From the NCBI GenBank assembly GCA_951213105.1, contig OX578137.1, positions 74,561,104-74,625,103 of the forward strand: a stretch of 64,000 bases of DNA. The letters run 5' to 3'. The translations under genes were made by a program, and so were the position numbers. The notes beneath the pieces are model-generated. The model had not been told where the DNA came from. It saw nothing but the letters and a program-made list of their open reading frames with translations, and did not search any database. Below are positions 14,176 to 24,646 of this stretch, piece after piece; the first letter of the stretch is position 1, and each line of letters starts with the position of its first letter. The DNA is from Amaurobius ferox. Taxonomy: Eukaryota; Arthropoda; Arachnida; Araneae; Amaurobiidae.

Positions 14176-14402
14176 CTATTTCTCAACATTAAAGTCGAAC
14201 TTGTTTATCGATCTTTGATAAATATGAAAGATTTAAGATAAATCCAAGGATAAAGTAAATAACTAGACGGTAACTTTATTTATATACGGTAAGCTGATCC
14301 GGATAATTAATTTATTTGTTTATTTGTTTGGACTTCTTTACTTCTCAACAGGCACAATTCCACTTATAGATAAGGGATAACCAATTTACAAACAATATTA
14401 AA

Positions 14403-15217
14403 ACATCTAATGTGGGCAGCACATGACTTTCCCTGCAGACTCATATTCATGTTCTCTTTATTTCTTCAATAATTCATTAAATTGAGTCTCATTGCACAAA
14501 ATAGCAGCCATAATTATTTTAAATTACACTGAATGTTCACTTTTAATTGAATTTTCGTTTTCATTTAGTAACTGGATTTATTTTCAAAGGTAGCTTAACG
14601 AAAATGCGAAAAAACTGAAATATCTCGAAAATGGAAATTTCTGGAATAATGGGGTTGGTCTTATTCTTTGCGTCGTCAAAATTTAAGTATAAAACTGCAA
14701 CTAATTGATATATTTGAGCTTGTGTAGTCTTCTATTTTTAAATTTAAAGATTTTTGCTGGCCATTTAAAAAAAACGAAAAAATGGCAGGTTCCTTTTTCA
14801 GAATCGTACCAAAATCTAAGCACCAGGTTAACCTACAAGTAATTTATCTATCAAATTTTGTGAAATTTGATCTATTAAATTCGCAGTTAGAGTGGATACA
14901 GAAATTTTGCGTGCCATTTTGTAAAAAAAAGACTGTTTTTCTTTATCCCGAATCGTTCCAAATTCTAATCAGCACAAAGTAACCCACAAGGGATTTATCT
15001 ACCAAATTTCATGAAATTCGGTCAATTAGTTTTTCAGTTAGAGTGAATATAATATCTGCACAGACAGACAGACCCACACACATAGACATCACGCTAAAAA
15101 TAATGTTTATGTGTTCTAGAGGTCCAAAAACGTGTAGATCCGCCAAAAACTCGAGTTACGATTTTCGGCACGATTCCAATACTTTCCCTATACATCACCA
15201 TGTATTGAGGGGAAAGT
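14403..15217 (+). repeat. Repeat family B, near-complete unit
   Basis: Runs from the CTAATGTGGGCAGCACATGA start to the AACTTTCCC-type terminal hairpin ending GGGGAAAGT. It includes two successive GGCCATTT modules, an ACAGACAGACAG tract near 15060 and the GTAGATCCG..AACTCGAGT block. It is followed directly by another B start, head to tail. Confidence 0.8.
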
Positions 15218-15220
15218 AAA

Positions 15221-15655
15221 AATCTGATGTGGGCAGCACATGACTTTCCCTGCAGAATCATATTTACGTTCTCTTTATTTCGTCAATAATTCATTATTTT
15301 AATTGCACAAAATAACACCCATAATTATTTAGCATATGATTTTCCCTGCAGAATCATATTCACGTTTTCTTTATTTCCTCAATAATTCATTATATTGAGT
15401 TTAATTGCACAAAATAACACCCATAATTATTTAAAATTACACTAAATTTATACTTAATTTAATTTTCGTTCTCATTTTGTAACTGGACTTTTTTCAGCGA
15501 AAATGCGAAAAAACTAAACTTTCTCAAGAAAGGCTAGTCTTAGTGTAATGTAGTTGGTCTTATTTTTTTATCATTAAAAATTACGTATGAAACAAGCATT
15601 TAATTATTATATTTAATCATACGTAGCCTTTTATTTTCAATTTTAATCCGTCTGT
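15221..15655 (+). repeat. Repeat family B, partial tandem unit
   Basis: Starts immediately after the preceding unit with ATCTGATGTGGGCAGCACAT. The segment TTTCCCTGCAGAATCATATT occurs twice (near 15247 and 15341), showing an internal duplication. It ends in the pyrimidine-rich simple repeat. Confidence 0.75.
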
Positions 15656-15830
15656 CCGTCTGTCAGTCTCTCTTTCTCCCTCTCTTTCTCCCTCTTTCTC
15701 CCTCTCTTTCTCCCTCTCTCGCCCTCTCTCACCCTCACTTTCTCTCTCTCCCCTCTCTCTCTCCCCTCTCTCTCTCCCCTCTCTCTCCCTCGCCTCTCTC
15801 TCCCCCCTCTGTGTGTGTGTGTGTATGCGC
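15656..15830. repeat. (CTCTCTCC)-type pyrimidine tract with (GT)n
   Basis: A polypyrimidine run of CTCTC/CCCTC variants ends in a short GTGTGTGT run. It produces spurious Arg/Glu-rich frames on the minus strand. Confidence 0.9.
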
Positions 15831-15835
15831 GCGCA

Positions 15836-18229
15836 GGGGAACTCAACGAAAACGCCTACTGTTATAAAAAGAATTTGTGTAGATACATTATATAACAAAC
15901 TAGAACTGAACGGAATTTTTAGTTTTTCTCCTGATTAGAACTCGAATTATACTACCTTAAAGATTTTCATAGCATTTTCTGTAATGGAAAACAATGATAA
16001 TTCCCGAAATATTAAGGATTGTCTATAAGGGAATTGATAATTTGGTCTGTACTTTAGAAGCTGATAGTACAACAATGGATTTCATTATCATAGATAAGCT
16101 ACATACAGGCGATGGATGTACATCTTGAATACATCCATCGACGTCACTAAGCTATTGCCAACTTAAGAAAATTTTTATGGAATTTTTATAAATATCTTGG
16201 ACATTAAATCTGAAAAAAAGAGGAAATTCACTTCCCTGCAATATATGGTAATGTATAGGAAAAGTATTAGAATCTTAGGACGCGAAATAAGGAATAAATT
16301 ATGAAAGAAATGTGCAGGGCGGAAACGACAGTATATAACGAAAGTACCACGATATTGTTAGAAATATCTAATAGGAAATTATTGTTATAACAAAATTTCG
16401 GCCCACGTGACCTTTGCGACAAATTCTGTGATGTTGGAGACGAGTTTAGTAAAATATTGCCAACTTGGCGACTTTTTTCGAATTTTGTAGATTAGCTAAG
16501 TGTGGTGCACAAAAGAAGAATCTATTGAAGATTGTTGAACCCATTACATTGTAACTTTGAAATGCCGCAATAACCCACCATATAATCTGTTTAGTACTAG
16601 TTCCTGGAATAAAATTTATTAACATAATTCTACTCACAATTAACTGCACCCATTTTAACTTTAAAATAACATTATTTATTAAGAACATTCTATATTCATT
16701 ATTAAATTAATTGCAACAATTATCACATATAATTAAAGAGGAGATTGGGTATGTGAGACTAGATAAACTATTATTATAAACCTGATTATGACCTATTATA
16801 ATATTTGATAGGTACATACCACCAATTTTGTCTTTGGACTTTGACACACAGCTTACTGCATTTCATATAGATACTCACTAAACTTGCTATTGCACATTGC
16901 CTCTTTCGGCAATCTTTGCCTCCATTTTATGAAGCACACTACTGACTCTCGTCTGAAGGCTGACATATCATCACTGCGTGCGCGTAACTTCATGAATATT
17001 TCAATAGCCGATTTTCTTCTTACTGTGGTAGTCTGTTACTGTTACTCATCTCTCTCTTACTATAACTTACATCTCTCACTACATTACTCTGAATCTCTTA
17101 CCGATCTCTACATTACTCTGAGTGATCAACTACTGATATCATTTAAATCTGTTCTGATCTCTGTTGCATATCTGAATCTGTAGCACCATCTCTCAGTTGC
17201 TACCTCTTTTTGCCCGAGGTCTGATACGCCTCTTCAGCTACCATTGGTTGACCTCAGGGTGACTCGGCATCCAATTACTTATTGGTTAAACTTTTAACCA
17301 ATCCCATGGTTTTTCCTTTAGCCTCCAGTAACTGCTCTGGCTCGACCCATCCTGTACTTGAAGCCCCCTTATTAACGGCATTTACTGACCCCTTGTGTCA
17401 GGACTGCAATATATTGGAGTCTTGCAGTCTGATGCCATTGCCTGGCCTGATAGATATCATAAATGCACATATAAAAATATCTACGTGAATCCTAGTCTCA
17501 ACTAAGAACGAGTTATACACTTTTCAAAACTTTACATAGAGGCTATATAAACCAGTCATTGCATAGTTGAGTTGTCCACGTAATACGAGTACGTCAGAAT
17601 ATGGGAAAATCAAGAAAGAAATGTAACAAAGATAAAACGAAATTATGTAACGAAAGTGCCACTGTACTTATAAATTATTATTACAAGTACAGTGTAAATA
17701 TTATATATTTTTCAGAATAATAATTATTATATGATTATTAATTTCATTATATAATATACACTTTAAACTGTATTATAAAACAATTCTGGTAAAAAAATAT
17801 AAAAACGTTGAATTTTAGATCTACGACATCTATAAACCGACATCTGCGCTTTGTCCAAGTATGCTCTAATCGATTACGTCGAATGCAGACTCTACAGGTG
17901 GAGTGACTGCCAATGTTACATCCTAACCTTTCATCATCCATAGCATTGCCAATTGAGGTCCAATTTAGACGAAATAAACTATATTTTATTAATATATTAA
18001 AGCTGTAAAATTAAAAAAAATTTAAAATCTGAACAAACTATAAAATATCAAAATAGTCTCTAAGTACGTTGTACTATCGCCACGCACAACACACATTAAC
18101 GTTTTCCCACAGAAATATGCTAAAAAAGTGATGTTTTACATCAATCTACTCGTATAACGAATAATAGTGTTGACACATCTTTTTTATTCCTCTCAATAGG
18201 TTCTACATGAAAATCTTATGTAATAAAAA
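15836..18229. other. Intergenic DNA with a short dispersed repeat; no gene recognised
   Basis: Apart from repeat C (16300-16520), nothing is identifiable. The stretch 16840-17500 is less AT-rich and carries two short open frames on the plus strand without known motifs. It may be the relic of a transposon, but I cannot name it. Confidence 0.45.
16300..16520 (+). repeat. Repeat C, copy 1
   Basis: Matches 22085-22260 in inverse orientation over about 180 bp. Landmarks are GAAATATCTAATAGGAAATT with ATTGTTATAA, CGACAAATTCTGTG and ATTGCCAACTTGGCGACTTT. The last motif is also at 45527, inside the B copy. Confidence 0.6.
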
Positions 18230-18235
18230 AGTGTA

Positions 18236-18300
18236 TATGTGCGTGTGTGTGTGTGTGTGCGTGCGTGCGTGCGCGTGCGTGCGTGCGCGTGCGTGCGTAT
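18236..18300. repeat. (GT)n/(GCGT)n microsatellite
   Basis: A GTGTGTGT run passes into GTGCGTGCGTGC units. Downstream, ACTTAAGCGTTGTACAGCCATG looks like another microsatellite-centred dispersed repeat. Confidence 0.9.
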
Positions 18301-18839
18301 ACGGTCAGTAGCGGGAAACTTAAGCGTTGTACAGCCATGAAATTTGGTACACAAGTACTTCACGCTTTATACAGCAGCATTTTTTAATTCGAATTATTTT
18401 TAATTCGAATTCATTTTTTAGTAATTTCATATTTTATAACGATGTTCAGCTATATTCATGATTTTCGCGCAAATTGAATCCTTAGTGACCAAAAATATTA
18501 TCACAAATATTTCAATTTTAACACCATAGGAAAAAATCAAAGAATTCTCTTTCAAACAAACTTTAAACAGATAGCATACTATCAAGAGACGAATTTTCGT
18601 GAATTTTTAAAAAATATGTGGCTTTCGTATTTTGAAGACGTCCGCGAATTTAAAATTGCTATATGAAAAACTTGAATGACAATCCAATTTTTATAATTTA
18701 ACAACAGCTCCTTAAAATGTTACACACTGCTCTAAAACAAAAAAATTTTAAAGCCATCCATTTATTCTTTATAACTTTTATAACGTATAAATTATTATAA
18801 TTTTTAACGAAATTTTGACTTCCGCAATGAAAATAAAAA

Positions 18840-19607
18840 AATCTGATGTGGGCAGCACATGACTTTCCCTGCAGACTTATATTCACGTTCTCTTTATTTT
18901 AATTAAATTTAATTCACTTTTAATTCAATTTTCGTTCTCATTTGATAACTGGACTTATTTTCAAAGGTGACGTAGAGAAAATATGAAAAAACTAAAATAT
19001 CTCGAGAACGGCTAATCCTAATGTAATGGGGCTGGTCTTATTCTTTTCTGCGTTAAAAATTATGTATTAAATAAGCATTTAATGGATATATTTGAGCATA
19101 CGTAGTTTTTTATTTTAGATTTTGGCGATTTTATGGGGTCATTTTGCAAAAAAGGCAGGTTATTTTTTTCTGAATCATACCAAAACTAATCAGCACCAGG
19201 GTCATACCCAAGTGACTTATCTACAGAATTTTGTAAAATTCGGTCCATTAGTTTTTCAGCTAGAGTGGATACAAGCTTTTGAGGGCCATTTCGCAAAAAA
19301 AAGGCTGGTGCTTTTATCCCGAATCGTACTCAAAACTAATCAGCACTAGATTTGCCCACAAGTGACTTACTTACCAAATTTTATGAAATTCGGTCCACTA
19401 GTTTTTTTGTTAGGGGGGATACAAAATCTGTACAGACAGACAGACACACAAATACACAGACAGACACACACACAAACGTCAAGCTAAAAATAGTTTTTTC
19501 GTATTTTAGAGGTCTCAAAACGTGTAGATCCATCGAAAACTCGAGTTGCGATTTTCGGCATGATTCCAATGCTTTCCCTATACATTACCATGTATTGCAG
19601 GGAAAGT
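18840..19607 (+). repeat. Repeat family B, complete unit (tandem 1)
   Basis: Starts ATCTGATGTGGGCAGCACAT, contains the two GGCCATTT / GTCATTTT modules and an ACAGACAGACACAC microsatellite near 19433, and ends with the hairpin CTTTCCCTATACATTACCAT..TGCAGGGAAAG. The next unit begins 3 bases later in the same orientation. Confidence 0.85.
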
Positions 19608-19610
19608 AAA

Positions 19611-20510
19611 AAATCTGTTGTGGGCAGCACATGACTTTGCCTGCAGACTCAAATTCATATTTTCTTTATTTCTTTAATAATTCATTAGATTGAGTTTAAT
19701 TGTACCAAATAACACTAAATTTGCATTTTTAATTCAGTTTTTGTTTGTATTTGGTAACTGGATATTTTTCAGATAGCGGGGTAACAAAAATGCAAGAAAT
19801 CTCAAATATCTTGAGAAAGGTTAGTTCTAAGGTATAATAGAGTGTGTTACATTCTTTTCCTCGTCAAAAATTGCGCATAAAACAAGAATATCTTGAGAAA
19901 GGTTAGTTCTAAAGTATAATAGAGTGTGTTATTTTCTTTTCCTCGTCAAAAATTGCGTATAAAACAAGAATTTAATTGATACATTTCAGCATACGTAGTC
20001 TTTTTTTTTTAATTTTGACGATTTTTGCGGGCTATTTCGCAAAAAAATGCAGGTTGTTCTTTTCTCGAATCGTACCAGAATCTAATCAGCACCAAAGTGT
20101 CCCACAAGCAACTTATCTACCAAATTTTGTGAAATTTGTCCAATTAGCATTTTAGCTAGAGTGGATACATGAAATTTTTACGAGCCATTTCGCAAAAGAA
20201 AAAGCCGGTTCTGTTTTTACGAATCCTGCCAAAAACTAATCAGCACCAGGGTCTCACCCAAGTGACATACATACCAAATTTTGTGAAATTCGTTTTTGAT
20301 TAGCTTTTGATTAGTTTTTCAGTTATAGTGGATACATATATTGCACAGACGGACAGACACACAGACACACACACACAGACGTCATGCTAAAAATAGTTTT
20401 TTCGTATTCTAGAGGTCTCGAAACGTGTAGATCCGTCGAAAACTCGAGATGTGACTTTCGGTATGATTCCAATACTTTCCCTATACATTACCATGTATTG
20501 CAGGGAAAGT
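19611..20510 (+). repeat. Repeat family B, complete unit (tandem 2)
   Basis: Same organisation as the preceding unit, starting AATCTGTTGTGGGCAGCACA and ending GCAGGGAAAGT. It carries its own internal tandem duplication of about 76 bp, in which ATATCTTGAGAAAGGTTAGT occurs at about 19806 and 19889. Confidence 0.85.
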
Positions 20511-22084
20511 AAAAATCAAGAATTGTTATGTTCTTGGAAATCGACCTAAAACGTCTTGATGTGTGATCTTAGTTTAAGGGGGAGGGAGCCATTTTGTTCT
20601 TTTAGCGTTTTCATGATCGGTCAAAATGGAGAATAAATAGAATATAAAAATATAAGAATTGCATTGTTTACGGAAGATATGGGCACTGGGCAATTATAAA
20701 GTGGTCTAATTGTGCTGAGACTGTTGAAATTAAGAAGTTGAAACTGTGTCTGTAAGCAGATTTTAACGTAGAATGTAAAGTCTACGCTAATGATAGGATT
20801 CGGTTTTGTGATTTGGAGAAGGATTGCAATTTTATAAATAAAATTTATTTATTTTTGTTATTTTATAAAACTACCTTGCTTTAACTCCCGAGCAACATCG
20901 TGTACATTCTCTAATTATTATATAAAACATGAAACACTTTTTCCATGACTTTCACTCAGAATTGGAATTAAGAGTATTAACTGGAACGGAAATATATATT
21001 GACTCGGAATATAGCCGAAATTCCTTTTCAAATTCACTGAAGCTATCGGGAAAATATTTAATTTTAGAATATTATTTCTCGACAAGAAGCAGCATCCCAA
21101 CCCATAACACGACTTTCAATTCCCAAATCAATTCGCGCATTCACTACAAAATATTTTGAAGTTCACAGACGAAGTCCTGTGTGATGTTCATGGCTCAGAG
21201 GAATAAAATATTTAAAGGAGGTGTAAACAATTGAAAAGTAAACGTCGAATCAAGTTTTAAATATGCATTCCATTTAAACTGATCCTAATTAGAAAAGTCA
21301 AAGCAATGCACTTTGATTTCCACTCCGAAGCGATTAAGCCTTGCATGGACCAAAATTGTTTATAATGGGTTTTTACAGTAAGTTGCAGTAGAGAATAATT
21401 AGCAAACAATTTCTATCCTGCATATGTTTTCTTTAATATGTTCACTTTTAGTCTTTTAAAGCTGTACCCTTAATCTTAATAGTGTGGTCTTATTTTATAT
21501 TTATGTACTAATATTTTATTAGCTATTAAAGCATAGAGCAAAAAAATTAATATGATCAACCTTATACTTGTTATAGATTGATGTGAAACATAACTCCTTT
21601 TGCTTTTTTCGAATGCGAAAAGGTTGATATGTGTTGTGTGTGACGGTGGTACAAGGTACTCACTGAAAGATACCTTTCAATATTATTAGTTTTTCGGGGG
21701 GGGGGGGCGGACTTATATCTTTCCGAAAAAAATATACAATTTCGATAAATAAATAGAATGTAATTTATTGCGTCCGAATCAAACCACAAACGAAGTTATT
21801 GATGATGAAAAGTTTCGATGCAACTCTGAATACGTCATATAGCGCGGTAATGTTATATGGCGCAGATGTTAATGCATCGAATGCATTTAAATTTTATTTT
21901 ATATAACACAGCTTAAAGTGTATCTATGAGAAGGAAAATTACATATTGGGTTCTGCATGAAATTCCGAAGAAACTTTTAATAGTATCACTTCCGTAACCC
22001 AACTGAACGATGACGAGCTTATATACACTCTGTCAAAAGTTCTGGAGAAAGCACGTAACTCGGTAAGTTCTTAGTCAATTTACA

Positions 22085-22260
22085 AAATTCGAGAAGTTTC
22101 TAGAACTAGCTAAAAGTCGCCAAGTTGGCAATATTTCACCAAAATCATCATCCATGGCACTGAATTTGTCACCCGTATCAAGCGTTCTTGGCCTTTAAAT
22201 TATAACAATAGTCTCTAATTAGATATTCGTAACAGTATGATGTCTTTTCCGTATTATTTT
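22085..22260 (-). repeat. Repeat C, copy 2
   Basis: Inverse-orientation match to 16300-16520, containing AAAGTCGCCAAGTTGGCAAT near 22111 and GACAAATTC-type sequence near 22160. One end carries a heat-shock-element-like run (22087-22106). Confidence 0.6.
22087..22106. promoter_or_regulatory. Heat-shock-element-like array, four pentamers
   Basis: ATTCG-AGAAG-TTTCT-AGAAC: four contiguous alternating nTTCn/nGAAn units, the consensus for HSF trimers. It lies in a repeat copy with no adjacent gene, so a function is not implied. Confidence 0.4.
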
Positions 22261-23226
22261 CATCACGTTTCTTGCATAATATCCTCAGTACTCCGTGCCT
22301 AAGATGTTTTCCATCAAAAACCGCCAAAAGCTCCAGTCCGATGGAGCGCAAAATGGTTTTGAATAAATAATGTCTTGTAAAATAGAACTCCAATAAACAT
22401 TAATAAGTAGATTTGTTGTTTTCACTCTCATTTGTTTCATTTACAACAGATAACATGGGCCTGTGTTCACTAAAGTAAGAAACATAATTAAAACAATGTC
22501 ACATTTCTTAAGTTTCCAATGAAAAGCAAGTTTAACCCCAAGTTTAACCACTCGTAGTAGACTTTACAGGATTATTTTCAAGTTTTAAATTGAACATCGT
22601 CTGCTTTAAAGGCTAATAATTTTAAATTTTCTGGTTTCTCGATGTCTTCGTTACAATCTCTAATAATATGGACGTATTCGAATCACAGATATTATTTTCT
22701 ATTATAATTCTCTATTTTAAAAATTGAGAATCCGATTCAAAACACTATTATATATCCTTGCAGAAATTTTAAAAGTAAATGAATTAAATGATAAAAAAAA
22801 ATTATTACCACGCTCAGTTGTTCGTCCTAGTACCTGACAGATATTTCGTGCGTTTCTGATGTCGATTCCTACTCATTAGATAATCCTCAACAACTTTGTA
22901 AATGACATTTTTCTACTATCTCGCTTTGTAGTCGACTATGTTATACTACTTTTTTTAATTCTCCAATAGGGGCGCTGCTATAAATTTTATGCTATAGGGC
23001 TAAATTTATGCGATCACTTAGACCTAGTGTATACACTTATTGACCTTTCGTTACAAAGTTATTGGGGTGCTTAAGAACTTTCCAAGGAACCCTGTATAAT
23101 TAAAAGACAGCTCCCAGTTTTCATACACCCTGTATAGCTAAAAGAAAGCTGACAAATTTTCCTGCACCCAAGTACTGTCTTTTAATTCCAATGCAAGTCT
23201 TTCATTAGAATATTTTGATGCATAAG

Positions 23227-23228
<2 letters not shown>

Positions 23229-23321
<93 letters not shown>
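23229..23321. repeat. (TA)n microsatellite
   Basis: Alternating TA with one AATA phase slip. Confidence 0.95.
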
Positions 23322-23323
<2 letters not shown>

Positions 23324-23440
23324 TATTACAATAAAGTGAAACAAAAATAGGATATATCCTATAGAAGCCTGAAATTAAAAGAACGATTCGCTACAAAGGA
23401 GGAGGCGCAAATGCTGCTCAAATTCCCTAGTAGAATACAT

Positions 23441-24154
23441 GAATGTAAGCAGATAAAGACGGGAGTGACCATATGAATTACATAAAAATGGCAGGGGTCG
23501 ATTGCGACACCCCTTTGCCGCTTAAAGCAGCTTTTACAACCCGGGTAACGCTCACGGCATCAACATAATTCCATGGTCAATCTCCAAATGTGCTAAAACA
23601 AAAGCACCAGAACAGACTCAGAACCAAAGAAGAAACAAACGAATTTTGAAAGAGAAACATCCGTCAGTCTAACCCAATGGAATATCTCCTTATAAGAGTA
23701 AAGTTGCTCATGCGCAGAGATATATCAGGATAACAGTTTCGCAGTCATGAATATTAAACCTCAATTATCAATATTTAAATTACAACTTTTCTTTAAAAAA
23801 TGAATTGTAATAATGTTGTATAAAATTGATTGGATAATTCCTTTTTATAGCTTCCTCTGCAAATTTTTTACATTTGTAAATGCAGTCTTTCCTAAAAGTA
23901 TTGTAATTTTTATTTCTTCCAAAGTGACCAATTATTATATTTCTGAATACATACTTTGTAAGGTTTGAATTCCAGTCGATTATATGATTTACCTTGATCC
24001 TGTATGATTCTCTTTTGTCGTGTAACTCTGTATATATTCCAATATATACCTCTGTATATATACCAATATATCGTATATCCTCTGTATATATCGCAATCCA
24101 CCCCTGCCATTTTTATGTAATTCATATGGTCACTCCCGTCTTTATCTGCTTACA

Positions 24155-24157
<3 letters not shown>
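23441..24157. mobile_element. Inverted-repeat element with Penelope-type ends
   Basis: About 66 bp starting GAATGTAAGCAGATAAAGAC at 23441 is repeated in inverse orientation, ending GTCTTTATCTGCTTACATTC at 24157, nearly perfectly. The left arm extends inward (to about 23580) into the same TTTAA box and GTCGCAA hairpin found at the 3' end of the reverse transcriptase element (31.0 kb). The right arm passes directly into (TA)n. The core of about 500 bp has no coding content. Confidence 0.7.

Positions 24158-24203
<46 letters not shown>
24158..24203. repeat. (TA)n microsatellite
   Basis: A TA run directly following the inverted-repeat element. Confidence 0.95.
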
Positions 24204-24206
<3 letters not shown>

Positions 24207-24419
24207 AAAATACAGACACTCTGATTGTATTTCAAACATTAGTTTTGATCCTCTCAGACTGGGATTTTAATAGTCTTGAATATTTTGTATTTTAAATTAA
24301 TTGTTATATTTTTACAACATGATTCATGGATAGTTTTAGCGTGGAAAAGTAAACTTTTAGCTTTTTACATGTTATTGAAATTGTATATGTGTGTAATTTT
24401 TACGGAAGTATAAAGGGTC

Positions 24420-24573
24420 ATGAAGGAAATCGTGTAGGGAGTATCGGTTACCGGGAGCGTTTACCATGGCGGAAAAAGCTTTAACCGGAGTGCTGGGGGT
24501 CGCAACTCCCCCCGGCCGGTACTTCTGTCACACATCTAGAATCTGAACGAGTACATTGCTACTTGTCCTTTTT

Positions 24574-24577
<4 letters not shown>
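24420..24577 (+). repeat. Penelope-type 3' end fragment
   Basis: Contains GAGCGTTTACC, AAAGCTTTAACCGG and a GGGGG-TCGCAACT-CCCCC hairpin, then TTGTCCTTTTTGGG, and runs directly into (TA)n. The same order is seen in the 31.0, 23.5, 8.5 and 7.6 kb copies. Confidence 0.65.

Positions 24578-24642
<65 letters not shown>
24578..24642. repeat. (TA)n microsatellite
   Basis: A pure TA run at the end of the Penelope-type fragment. Confidence 0.95.

Positions 24643-24646
<4 letters not shown>

Larger units (their letters stand above)
20511..23228. other. Intergenic DNA; only repeat C recognised
   Basis: No gene is supported. Includes repeat C at 22085-22260, a poly-G run near 21696, and two ACCCTGTATA motifs near 23090 and 23132, which resemble Tc1/mariner relic ends but lack the rest of an element. 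Confidence 0.5.

Noticed and set aside
15617..15898. Arg/Glu-rich protein on the minus strand
   Set aside because: Translation of a polypyrimidine simple repeat; no real protein signal.
16884..17488. Two short plus-strand frames in a less AT-rich patch
   Set aside because: No recognisable domain, no start context and repeated TCTCT/ACATTACTCTGA words. I could not support a gene.
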